Positions 1 to 9,259 of a stretch of 64,000 nucleotides of DNA are shown here, piece by piece. The DNA lies in contig NZ_JAOVZN010000006.1 in assembly GCF_025717045.1 (NCBI RefSeq), positions 336,269-400,268 of the forward strand, read 5' to 3'. Every line of letters begins with the position of its first letter. The stretch's first letter is position 1. Source of the DNA: Flavobacterium sp. SH_e (GTDB taxonomy: Bacteria; Bacteroidota; Bacteroidia; Flavobacteriales; Flavobacteriaceae). The notes below the pieces were generated by a model. The model did not search any database, had not been told where the DNA came from, and saw only the letters and a program-made list of their open reading frames with translations. The translations under genes and the position numbers were made by a program.

Positions 1-1147
1 TTCCGTTCGAGATTTTTACATCATAGAATTTTAATTCAATTCCAAATGTATCTAAATAAAGCTTTGAAAACTTACGCTTAACCTCATTTTCATATCCTTT
101 TTTAACTAAATTGATCGTGCAGCCTCCAAAACCGCCTCCCATTAGTCTTGAACCAATGATTGCTTCATCTTCTTTTGCCGTATCAACAAGCATATCTAAT
201 TCTTCACAGCTTACTTCATATTCTTGCGATAAACCATAATGTGTTTCAAAAAGTAATTCGCCTAAAAGTTCAATATTTCCTTTATCTAAAGCTACGCAGG
301 CTTTGATAACGCGACTGATTTCTTTCACCACAAAATGAACTCTAGCAAAAACTTTCTCAGTCATTTTATCTTTCAGACTTAGAACTTGCTCTTCTGTCGC
401 ATCTCTAAAACTTTTTACTTCGGGAAAATGGCTTTTTATGATGGATAAACCTTCTTCACATTCGATTCTTCTCGTATTATATTCTGATGTAAAAAGAGAA
501 TGTTTTACATTAGAATCAAATAAAATCAGAGAATAATCTTTGAAGTCGGCATTGTGATATTCAAAATCTAAAGTGTTGCAATCTAATTTGATCACTTTAT
601 TTTCTAGGCCATGAACGCTAGAAAATTGATCCATAATTCCGCAGTTGATTCCAACCCAATGTTCTGCTTTTTGTCCTAATAATGAAATGTCAACTTTTTC
701 AATTTTTAAATCGAAAAGAGATTTGATTCCGAAAATCATTCCGCATTCTAAAGCTGCTGATGAAGACAATCCAGAACCAACCGGAATATTACTGCTGAAA
801 ACGCAATTGAAACCTTCAAACGAAAATCCGTTATCTTGCAATTGTTTGATTACGCCACGAATGTAATTGGTCCAAACTACATCGCTCAATTTTACTTCTT
901 GAGTCAAATCGATTTCGAATTCTTCATTCAAATCGATAGCGATTATTTTAGAGTTTTTTGTATTATTTTTTTCAAAAGCAAAACAAATTACTTTATCAAT
1001 TGCAGCAGGTAAAACATAACCGTCATTGTAGTCAACATGTTCTCCGATAATGTTAATTCTACCTGGAGAAAGAACCGTTTTTTGAGGAGAAGAACCAAAA
1101 GATTTTTCGAAAAAAGCAACGGTGTTTTGTATTAAAATATCATTCAT
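1..1147 (-). CDS. galK: Galactokinase, 3' end cut by the window edge
   Basis: Phosphorylates alpha-D-galactose at C1 in the cytoplasmic Leloir pathway. The frame is open from ATG at 1147 to the left edge, giving 382 codons. That is about the full family length, so only a few C-terminal residues are missing. Seen directly: the galactokinase signature GRINIIGEHVDYNDGYVLP at residues 29-47, the GHMP ATP loop PVGSGLSSSAALE, and the C-terminal GGGFGGCT motif. The gene lies 37 bp downstream of galM on the same strand, so the two are probably co-transcribed. Its place beside an arabinan locus suggests shared handling of galactose and arabinose from pectin side chains, which is inference. Confidence 0.95.
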   Translation of the reverse strand, partial: MNDILIQNTVAFFEKSFGSSPQKTVLSPGRINIIGEHVDYNDGYVLPAAIDKVICFAFEKNNTKNSKIIAIDLNEEFEIDLTQEVKLSDVVWTNYIRGVIKQLQDNGFSFEGFNCVFSSNIPVGSGLSSSAALECGMIFGIKSLFDLKIEKVDISLLGQKAEHWVGINCGIMDQFSSVHGLENKVIKLDCNTLDFEYHNADFKDYSLILFDSNVKHSLFTSEYNTRRIECEEGLSIIKSHFPEVKSFRDATEEQVLSLKDKMTEKVFARVHFVVKEISRVIKACVALDKGNIELLGELLFETHYGLSQEYEVSCEELDMLVDTAKEDEAIIGSRLMGGGFGGCTINLVKKGYENEVKRKFSKLYLDTFGIELKFYDVKISNG

Positions 1148-1184
1148 TATATAGTTAGTTGTATTGTGGTTTTTTGGAATTGTA

Positions 1185-2237
1185 TTAATTTAAACTTTCA
1201 AATTTGTAAAGTGTTTTTTGCGTGTATTCTTCGCCTTTTTTCAAAACGGCATTCGGAAAATGAGCATGATTTGGTGCGTCAGGGAAATTTTGTGTTTCAA
1301 AACAAATTCCGCTTTGGGCATTATAATCTACATTTTCTTTTCCTTTTAGTTTTCCGAAACAATTTCCGCCTACATATATATGTACACTTGGCTGATCGGT
1401 ATAAACATTCATTCTCAGTTTGTTTTTTAAGCTAATTAATTGTCCAACAATTTCAGTTTTAGAATTCACAACAAAAGAGTTGTCAATTGGAAACGGACAG
1501 TTTTTTGGAGTTCTAAAATCAAAATCATGATTGGTTAAATCAGTAAAGTTTCCAGTTGGAATATTATCTGAATTTGTTTCCAGCATTTTAGCCGATTTGA
1601 TAAACATTTGCTGTTCTAAAACATTTCCGTCGTGTCCGTCAAGGTTAAAATAACTATGATGCGTCAAATTGATAATAGTATCTTCTGTTGAGGTAGCTTT
1701 ATATTCTAATTTTAATTCATTTTCCTCCGTCAAAGTATAAGTCAAATAAACAGTCATTTCACCAGGGAAATTTTCGTCTAAATGCTCGCTCAAAAGACCA
1801 AAAGTAATTGATGGATTTTCACCAGAAGAGGCATTAACAACGCTCCAAGCTTTTCTTCCAAATCCCAGATCTCCTCCATGAAGCGTGTTTCCATTATTGT
1901 TTCCGCCAAGTTGAAATTTTTTGTCGTTAAGACTAAAAGTTGCATTATGGATACGTCCAGCATAACGGCCAACAGTAGTCCCAAAATATGGAGCACTTGG
2001 CAAATTATAAGATTCTAAATAAGCTTCCAGATTATCAAAACCCAAAACAACATCTACCAGTTTTCCATTTAAAGGAATTTGGATTGAAGTTACAGTTGCA
2101 CCATAATTGATGATCTGAACTTTCATTCCATTTTTATTAACTAAATCAAAAGAATAAATTTCATCCTTATTAGGCATTAAACCAAACAATTTGCAATTGT
2201 GAGTGTCTTTTAAATGCGATATGTGTTTTATTTCCAT
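1185..2237 (-). CDS. galM: Aldose 1-epimerase (mutarotase)
   Basis: Interconverts the alpha and beta anomers of hexoses and pentoses in the cytoplasm, feeding the adjacent galactokinase. About 350 residues with the family hallmarks: INYGATVTSIQIP, FGTTVGRYAGRI, NTLHGG, NLTHHSYFNLDG (catalytic His) and the late GICFETQ segment (catalytic Glu region). No signal peptide, unlike the second epimerase at 23396. An in-frame ATG at 2276 lies upstream of the likely transcription start, because a perfect -7 box (TATTTTTG on the minus strand) sits at 2262-2269. The ATG at 2237 is therefore preferred. The gene is divergent from the GntR-type regulator and shares its 100-bp promoter region. Confidence 0.93.
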   Translation of the reverse strand: MEIKHISHLKDTHNCKLFGLMPNKDEIYSFDLVNKNGMKVQIINYGATVTSIQIPLNGKLVDVVLGFDNLEAYLESYNLPSAPYFGTTVGRYAGRIHNATFSLNDKKFQLGGNNNGNTLHGGDLGFGRKAWSVVNASSGENPSITFGLLSEHLDENFPGEMTVYLTYTLTEENELKLEYKATSTEDTIINLTHHSYFNLDGHDGNVLEQQMFIKSAKMLETNSDNIPTGNFTDLTNHDFDFRTPKNCPFPIDNSFVVNSKTEIVGQLISLKNKLRMNVYTDQPSVHIYVGGNCFGKLKGKENVDYNAQSGICFETQNFPDAPNHAHFPNAVLKKGEEYTQKTLYKFESLN

Positions 2238-2261
2238 ATAATTTTTAGTAATAATGAAATC

Positions 2262-2269
2262 CAAAAATA
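2262..2269 (-). promoter_or_regulatory. -7 box of the galM-galK promoter
   Basis: TATTTTTG on the minus strand fits the Flavobacterium -7 consensus TAnnTTTG perfectly. It places the transcription start just upstream of the ATG at 2237. No TTG was found at the usual -33 distance; that position is occupied by the TACCAGT repeats. Confidence 0.6.
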
Positions 2270-2280
2270 GAAACATTTAT

Positions 2281-2288
2281 TATTTTTG
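2281..2288 (+). promoter_or_regulatory. -7 box of the GntR-type regulator promoter
   Basis: TATTTTTG on the plus strand, again a perfect TAnnTTTG. It lies back-to-back with the galM -7 box only 11 bp away. Predicted start near 2292. Confidence 0.55.
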
Positions 2289-2290
2289 CA

Positions 2291-2307
2291 TACCAGTACC
2301 TACCAGT
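2291..2307 (+). promoter_or_regulatory. Candidate operator: TACCAGT direct repeat
   Basis: TACCAGT occurs at 2291-2297 and again at 2301-2307, a 10-bp period that puts both copies on one face of the helix. The pair covers the predicted +1 of the regulator gene and the expected -33 region of galM. One protein bound here could control both genes. The adjacent GntR-type regulator is the obvious candidate; this is inferred from position only. Confidence 0.5.
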
Positions 2308-2339
2308 TTTTAATTATTATAGTCAAAATGACTTTTATT

Positions 2340-3338
2340 ATGAGCATAATTTCAATTCAAAATAATATTGGTCTGCCAAAATATAAGCAGATTATTCTTT
2401 CAATAGAAAAAGCGATTGAAGAAGGAAATTTAATCAAAGGCGATCGCCTTCCGTCGGTAAATAAAGTTTGTCTGGCCTTTTCTTTATCTCGAGATACGGT
2501 CTTATTAGCCTATGATGAGCTCAAAAAAAGAGGAATTATTTATGCCATTCCGGGCAAAGGTTATTACGTTAAAAGTGTTGAAATCACTATAACTCAGAAG
2601 ATTTTTTTACTTTTTGACGAGTTAAATATTTTCAAAGAAGACATTTATAATTCGTTTTTAAAAAATATTGGAAAAAATGTTCAGGTCGATATTTTCTTTC
2701 ATCATTTTAATGTTCAGGTTTTCAAAAAACTGATAAATGACAGCAACGGAAATTATACAAAATACATTATCATGCCGACGAACTTAAACGATGTCGTAGA
2801 TTCTATAAAAACCCTACCAGTAGGAGATGTAATTATTTTGGATCAGACCAATCCAGAGTTAAAAATGTTTCCCGCAATTTATCAAAATCACCAAAAAGAT
2901 ATTTTTGAAGGATTGCTGAAAGGCAAAAAAAGATTGTCCAAGTACAAAAAACTGATTTTGATTTTTGCTGGTTTTAGAGAACCGCCAGGAATGAAAACTG
3001 GTTTTGAATCTTTTTGCGAAGAATATGGTTTTGATTATGAAATTATTTCAGATTTCGGCAATCAATCTATCTCTATTGGCGATTTGTATATTATTCCTCA
3101 TGATCGTGATTTGCTTTTGGTGATCGAAAATGCCTTAAATAGAAATTTAAAACTAGGAGAAGATTTTGGAATTATATCTTATAATGAAACGCCATTGAAG
3201 AAAATTGCAGCAAACGGAATTACAACCATTTCAACCAATTTTGAGTTGATGGGGAAAATTTTGGCAGATATGGTTTTGAAAGGAACAAAAGAGCAGATCG
3301 AAAATAGATCTGCTCTCATATTAAGGAATTCTTTATAA
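2340..3338 (+). CDS. GntR-family regulator with periplasmic-binding-protein-like sugar domain
   Basis: Predicted transcription factor of about 332 residues. The N-terminal 75 residues form a GntR winged helix: LPKYKQIILSIEKAIEEG, then GDRLPSVNKVC, then SRDTVLLAYDELKKRGII and IPGKGYYV. The remaining roughly 250 residues look like a LacI/periplasmic-binding-protein fold, for example FGIISYNETPLKKI followed by GITTISTNF and MGKILADMVLKG. Bacillus AraR has the same architecture. ATG codons at 2286 and 2328 are also in frame; 2286 lies upstream of the predicted +1 and is rejected, while 2328 remains possible. The gene is divergent from galM, which suggests control of galM-galK and perhaps of the arabinan locus in response to a sugar. 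Confidence 0.88.
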   Translation: MSIISIQNNIGLPKYKQIILSIEKAIEEGNLIKGDRLPSVNKVCLAFSLSRDTVLLAYDELKKRGIIYAIPGKGYYVKSVEITITQKIFLLFDELNIFKEDIYNSFLKNIGKNVQVDIFFHHFNVQVFKKLINDSNGNYTKYIIMPTNLNDVVDSIKTLPVGDVIILDQTNPELKMFPAIYQNHQKDIFEGLLKGKKRLSKYKKLILIFAGFREPPGMKTGFESFCEEYGFDYEIISDFGNQSISIGDLYIIPHDRDLLLVIENALNRNLKLGEDFGIISYNETPLKKIAANGITTISTNFELMGKILADMVLKGTKEQIENRSALILRNSL

Positions 3339-3349
3339 TTAGGTGTCAA

Positions 3350-4039
3350 TTATAAATTGAGCACAAAATCATTTAGTAGTTTTTCTTCATATTTCTCTTT
3401 ATTAAAAGTATATAAGTAAGAACCTTTTCGAGAAGATTGCATGTCTTTTTCGTCTAACTTATTTAAAATACCTAAAGAATTAATTTTGCTGATGAAATTT
3501 CTTTTGTCTAATTCTTTGCTCAAAATCGCTTCATACAATTCTAAAAGCTGACGCATGGTGAATTTCTCTGGAAGTAATTCAAAACCAATTGGTTTGATAG
3601 AAGTTTTGTATCGAAGTCTCTTAATTGCATTTTGCACCATTTCGTTGTGGTCAAAAATTAAGTTTGGAGCATCATTAATAGGAAACCATTCTGCGTGATA
3701 ATTTTGAATTAATTCTGCATTATGGTTTTCGATATTGATCAATGCAAAATAAGAAACCGAAATGGTTCTTTCTACAGGATCACGATCAATTTCGCTGTAA
3801 GCATACAACTGCTCCATATAAATATCATTAAGACCCGTATAAGTATTTAAGATTCTTGTAGCAGCACTATCTAAAACTTCATCTCGTTTAAGAAATCCTC
3901 CAATCAAAGACCATTTTCCTTTTTCTGGTTCAAAATCTCTTTGGATTAAAAGTATTTTCAGACCCTCGTTGTCGAATCCAAAAATGATGCAGTCAACCGC
4001 CAGTAAAACTTTATCAGCAGAGCTATAACTATTTAACAT
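3350..4039 (-). CDS. araR: AraR-like Nudix-fold transcriptional regulator
   Basis: 229 residues. Residues 1-150 form a Nudix fold (VDCIIFGFDNEGLKILLIQR, GKWSLIGGFLKRDE, AEWFPINDAPNLIFDHNEMV) and the C-terminal third is a winged helix (FTMRQLLELYEAIL, DKRNFISKI, LYTFNKEKYEE). The Nudix box is degenerate: after GGFLKRDEVLDSAATR the REXXEE core is replaced by RILNTY. It is probably an effector-binding domain, not a hydrolase. This is the architecture of NrtR-type regulators and of Bacteroides AraR, which represses arabinose genes and responds to L-arabinose. The gene is divergent from susC, and matching inverted repeats precede susC, araB and, more weakly, itself. The specific AraR assignment rests on family and context. 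Confidence 0.85.
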   Translation of the reverse strand: MLNSYSSADKVLLAVDCIIFGFDNEGLKILLIQRDFEPEKGKWSLIGGFLKRDEVLDSAATRILNTYTGLNDIYMEQLYAYSEIDRDPVERTISVSYFALINIENHNAELIQNYHAEWFPINDAPNLIFDHNEMVQNAIKRLRYKTSIKPIGFELLPEKFTMRQLLELYEAILSKELDKRNFISKINSLGILNKLDEKDMQSSRKGSYLYTFNKEKYEEKLLNDFVLNL

Positions 4040-4095
4040 ATGTAATTAATTTGGATGGTAAATATATAAACTTCCTAAAACGTTTCATAATTTAT

Positions 4096-4114
4096 TAATG
4101 TAGATTTCACACTT
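4096..4114 (-). promoter_or_regulatory. Weak AraR-like operator upstream of araR
   Basis: Reads TAATGT-N7-ACACTT on the plus strand. This is two mismatches from the AAGTGT-N7-ACACTT pattern at 19142. Its position 57-75 bp upstream of araR would suit autoregulation. Confidence 0.35.
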
Positions 4115-4390
4115 ACATAAATAACTGCTCAAAAATAGAGTTAAAAAAATGACTTTTTACATAAAAATAACATTCATTTCTGTTTTTTAAGAATTTTTTA
4201 ATACAAAAACAGGGTAGATCAGGATAGTTTTTTGAAAAAAGTTGTTCTGATTATGTAAAAATTCACAAAATTAAACAATCTTTTACCTACAAAAATATGT
4301 TTTTTTGGAATTCAAAAGACTAAAAAACAGATTATTTATGATTTTTTTTCTCCCCATCATTTTTTGATTAAAACAGCGCTTTTTTTAAAA

Positions 4391-4409
4391 AAGTGTATTT
4401 TTTACACAA
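4391..4409 (+). promoter_or_regulatory. Candidate AraR operator upstream of susC
   Basis: AAGTGT-ATTTTTT-ACACAA, an inverted repeat with the same half-sites and the same 7-bp spacer as the site before araB. It lies about 110 bp upstream of the proposed susC -33 element. That distance would suit looping or a second, unseen promoter. Confidence 0.55.
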
Positions 4410-4521
4410 TTAAATTACGCAAAACCCCTTCTTTTTTGCAAAAAACATTGAAATTTAAATGTTAATTCAACACTTAATTTATGATATGTGTTTTTTTTCA
4501 GATGTTTTTTTGTGATATTAA

Positions 4522-4554
4522 TTTGTTTTCATGCTTTTTTTTTATTTAAATTTA
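4522..4554 (+). promoter_or_regulatory. Candidate susC promoter
   Basis: TTTG at 4522-4525 is separated by 21 bp from TAAATTTA at 4547-4554. The -7 box differs from TAnnTTTG only at the last base. The predicted leader before the ATG at 4613 is about 55 nt. Confidence 0.45.
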
Positions 4555-4612
4555 CAAATGTAAGATTAACACTTATTAATTATAACAACTAACCAATCTT
4601 AATTAAACCACT

Positions 4613-7600
4613 ATGATTACAAAGCAACAATTAATTTTGTATTGCAATTTTGTATTGCCAAAAACAAATTGGATTTTAGCAGTAATGATGCTGCTATTTT
4701 CTGTTAATCAAATGTCTGCTCAGGGCAAAACGATTAGCGGAGTTGTTACATCGGCACAAGATAATCTGCCTTTGCCGGGTGTAAACATTATTATAAAGGG
4801 AACCAAAACAGTTGCTACAACTGGTTTTGATGGAGAGTATTCGATTAAAGCATCTCCAAACGATGTTTTAGTTTTTTCATTTATAGGATTTCAATCTCAA
4901 GAAATCGCTGTAGGAAATCAATCAAAAATTGATGTCGCATTAGGTGAAGACACAAATAAACTTAATGAAGTCGTAGTTGTTGGATATGGTACACAAAAGA
5001 AATCAGACCTTACAGGTTCGATTGGTGTAGTCGATATGGAAGCAGCAAAGAAAACCGTAACCTATGATCCTGCAAAAATGCTTCAAGGTCAGGTTGCGGG
5101 TGTAACAGTACAATCATCTGGAGAACCGGGAGGATTTGTAAATGTTAAAATTAGAGGTATAAATTCGTTCACAAACAATAACCCTCTGTTTGTTATCGAT
5201 GGAATGATCGTAGCAAATCCTAATGATTTTGCACCAGGAGATATTGAATCGATGCAGGTTTTAAAAGATGCGTCTGCAGCAGCTATTTATGGAGTTCAGG
5301 GAGCGAACGGTGTTGTAATTATTACAACTAAAAAAGGTAAAAGCGGAAAAATGGAGATTAAATATAAATCTCTTGTAGGTTTTCAGAATGTAGCTAAAAC
5401 ATGGGATGTAACTGACCGAGTAGGTTACCAAAAAATCACATCGGCTGCGGAACTGAATGCTGGATTAGCAATTGCACCAGGAAATGATCCGAACAGTTCT
5501 TCATATATTAATAATGTAGATACTAATTGGCAAAAAGAAGCTTTTGAGACAGGTCTTGTACAAAACCACTCACTTACTTTTAGCGGAGGAGCTGAAACTT
5601 TAGGGTACAATTTAAATACAGATTATTTCAAAAATACAAGTTATTTGAATTCACCTCAAGATTATGAAAGATATTCTACGAATTTGAATTTATATGGTAA
5701 AAAAGGCAAATTCAAATATGGTTCTAAAATTGGTTATACTAAATCGGGTAAAGAAAACTTTAATGAGTACAATGCTGGAGAATCTGCAATTGTTGATTTA
5801 TTAGGAGCGGTTCCAACAATGCCAGTTTACGATTCAAACAGACTTGGAGGATACGGAGGAACTGACAACTTAACTCAGAGAGCAATCTCAATGAACGTTA
5901 TTGGATACAATAATTTGATCACAAATAATGGGCAAAGAAGTCGTTTTATCGGAGACATTTGGGGAGAACTTGAAATTATCAAAGGTTTAAAGTATAAATT
6001 AGATTTAAGCTACGATAGATTAGATTTTCAAAACAGAAAATTCATTCCGCCAAGTGATTTAGGATGGTATTATATTACAACAAATGATGAAGCTTCTTTA
6101 GATGTTGATAATGGAAACCAACAAAGAACATTCGTCAACAACTTATTGACTTATGAAATTACTTTGGGCAAACACAAAATTGATGCTTTAGCTGGATGGA
6201 TTCAGGAAAGAAATGATTACTACAGACATTGGTCAAGAGGTGTTGGATATACTCCAGGTGAAATCAGCCAAATTCAATATGCTGATGCTACAAGTGCTGG
6301 CGAATACAAAAACACACTGACTAATATTTCATACTTAAGCCGTTTGAACTATTCTTATGATGATCGTTATTTCGTTACTGGAAACTTCAGACAAGATAAA
6401 ACATCACTTTTCAGTGAAAATAATAATACAGCAAATTTCTACTCTTTTTCTGGAGCATGGAAATTAAGCAACGAAAAATTCATCCATTTACCAGAATGGT
6501 TTAACACGATCAAACTAAGAGGAGGTTATGGAGAATTAGGAAACAATACGCTTGGAGTTTACGCTTATTCGCCAACTATCAATGCTTTTGCAGGATATGA
6601 TTTTAATGATACTTTAGCTCCTGGAACAACAGTAGTAAGCGCTATTGATCCAAATGTTCACTGGGAAAAAACAGCTACTTCAAACGTTGCTGTAGAGTTA
6701 GGATTCTTTAACAATGATTTGCAGATTACTGCTGAATACTATCAGAAAAAATCAACAGATTTATTGATCGGAGTTCCACTGCCTTATTCAACTGGAGCAT
6801 TCCCTGCAAGTATTACAACAAATGCAGGTGCAGTAAAAAATAGCGGTTTTGAGTTTACAGCTTCATACAACAACAATCACAACAAATTTAAATACAATAT
6901 TTCGGCAAACTTAGGAACCTTGAAAAATGAGGTTTTACAAATTGGTCTTGATGGAAATCCAATTTATGGAGCCGCTTCAAAAACAGAAGTTGGAAGATCT
7001 ATCGGCGAACTTTATACTTATGAAGTTGCAGGAATTTTTCAAAATGCTGCTGATTTAGCTTCATCACCAACACAGACAAATGCAGGTGTTGGAGATCTTA
7101 AATTCAAAGATTTGAATGGTGACGGCCAAATTACAGATGCAGACAGAAGATTTATGGGAGTTGCAATTCCGAAATATAGCTACGGAATCAACTTTGGTGC
7201 AAATTATGAAAATTGGGATTTCTCAATGTTCTGGCAAGGTTCAGGAGGAAACAAAGTATTCAACGGATTGTATCGTAATTTAATGACAGAACAATATGGA
7301 AACCATAGTGTTGATGCATTGAACTACTGGACTCCAACAAATACAAATACAAACGTTCCTCGTCCAATTATTGGAGATCCAAACGGAAATGCAAGAGATT
7401 CTGACAGATTTATCGAAAGTGGTGATTATATCAAATTGCAGACATTGGAAATTGGATACACACTTCCATTGCCAAAGGATTTGTTTATTCAGAGAGCAAA
7501 AGTATATGTAAATGGTCAAAACTTATGGATCATTAGCAAATACAGAGGTTACGACCCAGATTTTAATTACAATGACGGATTATTTTCTAGAGGATATGAT

Positions 7601-7657
7601 GCGGGATCATTCCCAAATCCAAGAACAATTTCTTTGGGTGTTGAAGTAACTTTTTAA
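4613..7657 (+). CDS. SusC-like TonB-dependent outer-membrane transporter
   Basis: 1014-residue outer-membrane porter that should import arabino-oligosaccharides into the periplasm with its SusD partner, energised through TonB. Seen: a signal peptide ending near SVNQMSAQ, a carboxypeptidase-like (CNA-B) domain at about residues 38-115 (ISGVVTSAQDNLPLPGVN, FSFIGFQSQEIAVG), a plug domain with LNEVVVVGYGTQKKSDLTGS, then KIRGINSFTNNNPLFVIDG and DASAAAIYGVQGANGVVIITTKKG. A long beta-barrel follows and ends in PRTISLGVEVTF with a terminal aromatic residue. It is first gene of the putative arabinan operon, 30 bp ahead of susD. The arabinan substrate is inferred from the neighbouring GH43/GH51 genes. 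Confidence 0.95.
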   Translation: MITKQQLILYCNFVLPKTNWILAVMMLLFSVNQMSAQGKTISGVVTSAQDNLPLPGVNIIIKGTKTVATTGFDGEYSIKASPNDVLVFSFIGFQSQEIAVGNQSKIDVALGEDTNKLNEVVVVGYGTQKKSDLTGSIGVVDMEAAKKTVTYDPAKMLQGQVAGVTVQSSGEPGGFVNVKIRGINSFTNNNPLFVIDGMIVANPNDFAPGDIESMQVLKDASAAAIYGVQGANGVVIITTKKGKSGKMEIKYKSLVGFQNVAKTWDVTDRVGYQKITSAAELNAGLAIAPGNDPNSSSYINNVDTNWQKEAFETGLVQNHSLTFSGGAETLGYNLNTDYFKNTSYLNSPQDYERYSTNLNLYGKKGKFKYGSKIGYTKSGKENFNEYNAGESAIVDLLGAVPTMPVYDSNRLGGYGGTDNLTQRAISMNVIGYNNLITNNGQRSRFIGDIWGELEIIKGLKYKLDLSYDRLDFQNRKFIPPSDLGWYYITTNDEASLDVDNGNQQRTFVNNLLTYEITLGKHKIDALAGWIQERNDYYRHWSRGVGYTPGEISQIQYADATSAGEYKNTLTNISYLSRLNYSYDDRYFVTGNFRQDKTSLFSENNNTANFYSFSGAWKLSNEKFIHLPEWFNTIKLRGGYGELGNNTLGVYAYSPTINAFAGYDFNDTLAPGTTVVSAIDPNVHWEKTATSNVAVELGFFNNDLQITAEYYQKKSTDLLIGVPLPYSTGAFPASITTNAGAVKNSGFEFTASYNNNHNKFKYNISANLGTLKNEVLQIGLDGNPIYGAASKTEVGRSIGELYTYEVAGIFQNAADLASSPTQTNAGVGDLKFKDLNGDGQITDADRRFMGVAIPKYSYGINFGANYENWDFSMFWQGSGGNKVFNGLYRNLMTEQYGNHSVDALNYWTPTNTNTNVPRPIIGDPNGNARDSDRFIESGDYIKLQTLEIGYTLPLPKDLFIQRAKVYVNGQNLWIISKYRGYDPDFNYNDGLFSRGYDAGSFPNPRTISLGVEVTF

Positions 7658-7687
7658 TCTATCCTAACCAATTAAAAACGAATCAAA

Positions 7688-9250
7688 ATGAAATATAAAT
7701 TATTTAACTATATAACAGTTTTCTTTTCATTGGCACTTGTAACCACAAGCTGCGTTGATAATGAAGACTTGAACCAAGTGGACCCGAATGTTGAAACTGC
7801 AGGTTCATTTTGGAAAACAGATCAAGATGCACTAGAAGGAGTAAATGCTGCTTATGGAAGTTTGCTTACAGATGGAACTTATATGAGAAGTACACCATTA
7901 CTTTTAGATTTAAAAGGTGATGATACTCGTAGTAATAGCCCTTGGGGAGCAATGTATAATGTAGGTCGTTTCAACTCAAATCCAACAGACCCTGCAATTT
8001 ATGGCTGGGCTTTTGAAACATATTATCAAGGAATTTACCGTGCAAATCAAGTTTTGACAAATGTTCCAGGAATTGATTTTGAAGATGCAGCTCTTAAAAA
8101 CAGAATTTTAGGACAAGCTTATTTTTTGAGAGGGTTATATTTTTTCCATGCAGTTAACATGTTTAAAAATGTTCCATTACCTACAGAAATCGCATTGTAT
8201 ACACCTCAGAAAACTCAGGAGGAAGGATGGGCTCAGGTTATTGCTGACTTTAAAGCTGCTGCCGAATTACTTCCAAACACTTACGATGGAATTTCAGGAT
8301 TAGACGCAGGTCAGAAAGGACGTGCTACTAAAGGTGCAGCATTGGGTTATTTAGGAAAAGCATATTTATTTACAAAAGATTTTTCTAATGCAAGAACTAC
8401 TTTCAAACAAGTAATAGATTTAGGAGTTTATTCTCTTGTAACAAACTACCGCGACAACTTCACAACAGCAAATGAAAATAATTCAGAATCTCTTTTTGAA
8501 GTGCAATTTAGCCGTGATGCTGGAGGAGTTGATTTAGGATGGGGAGGCGCACCAGCTTCAGGATGGGGAAAAACATCTGCAAGAGCAATTACTTATGCAC
8601 CAAGAGCTTTCGGATGGACAGACGTTCAGCCTTCATGGGCATTATTTAATGAATTCCAAGAAGAAAAAACAAAAACAGGAGATTTAGATCCACGTTTAGA
8701 TGCTACAATTTTCTATAATAAACCAGGCGGAATGCAATTGTATGGAAAAGATTTTGCAACATTTTACGCTTCAAGTCCAGCAGATTTAAATGATTTATTC
8801 TGTAGAAAATATCAAAACTCTGACGGACAATTTGCAGACGAATATGACTGGCGCTCAGGAATCAATGAACGTTTATTAAGATATGCGGATATCTTATTAA
8901 TGTACGCTGAATGTTTGAATGAAACTGGCGATACGCAAGGAGCTTACACTTATATCCAAATGGTAAGAAATAGAGTAAATCTTCCTGATTTGGCAACTAC
9001 AAAACCAGGAATGAGCCAAGCGCAAATGAGAGAACAGATTGGTCACGAAAGATTCTTAGAATTCCCTCTTGAAGGACATCGTTTTGATGATATCCGTCGT
9101 TGGGGATGGCTTCAGGATTCAGCCAAATTAGCTTGGTTAAAATCAAGAGATGCAGAATTTAATTCATATGCACCTGGTCGTGAATATTTCCCAATTCCGC
9201 AGTTGGAAATGGATAATAATCCTGGAACAAAACAAAATGACAGCTATTAA
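7688..9250 (+). CDS. SusD/RagB-family glycan-binding lipoprotein
   Basis: 520 residues. Signal peptide with lipobox at residues 19-22 (TTSC, lipidated Cys22), followed by acidic residues typical of surface lipoproteins. The N-terminal part contains the family pattern FWKTDQDALEGVNAAYG, then RANQVLTNVPGI and ILGQAYFLRGLYFFHAVNMF. The C-terminal RagB/SusD part contains NERLLRYADILLMYAECLNETG, ERFLEFPLEGHRFDDIRRWG and YFPIPQLEMDNNPGTKQN. It forms the lid of the SusC barrel and selects arabinan fragments. It lies directly after susC; a 189-bp gap with two hairpins separates it from the first GH43 gene. Confidence 0.95.
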   Translation: MKYKLFNYITVFFSLALVTTSCVDNEDLNQVDPNVETAGSFWKTDQDALEGVNAAYGSLLTDGTYMRSTPLLLDLKGDDTRSNSPWGAMYNVGRFNSNPTDPAIYGWAFETYYQGIYRANQVLTNVPGIDFEDAALKNRILGQAYFLRGLYFFHAVNMFKNVPLPTEIALYTPQKTQEEGWAQVIADFKAAAELLPNTYDGISGLDAGQKGRATKGAALGYLGKAYLFTKDFSNARTTFKQVIDLGVYSLVTNYRDNFTTANENNSESLFEVQFSRDAGGVDLGWGGAPASGWGKTSARAITYAPRAFGWTDVQPSWALFNEFQEEKTKTGDLDPRLDATIFYNKPGGMQLYGKDFATFYASSPADLNDLFCRKYQNSDGQFADEYDWRSGINERLLRYADILLMYAECLNETGDTQGAYTYIQMVRNRVNLPDLATTKPGMSQAQMREQIGHERFLEFPLEGHRFDDIRRWGWLQDSAKLAWLKSRDAEFNSYAPGREYFPIPQLEMDNNPGTKQNDSY

Positions 9251-9259
9251 GTTTACAAT

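Larger units (their letters stand above)
4040..4612. other. Intergenic control region between araR and susC
   Basis: 573 bp without a credible gene and very AT-rich. It contains a weak AraR-like site near araR (4096-4114), a good AraR-like site (4391-4409) and a susC promoter candidate (4522-4554). Nothing else was recognised. Confidence 0.6.

Noticed and set aside
2813..2824. CCTACCAGTAGG inside the GntR-type gene as a second operator
   Set aside because: It lies deep in coding sequence and encodes an ordinary stretch (T-L-P-V-G). No promoter is nearby.
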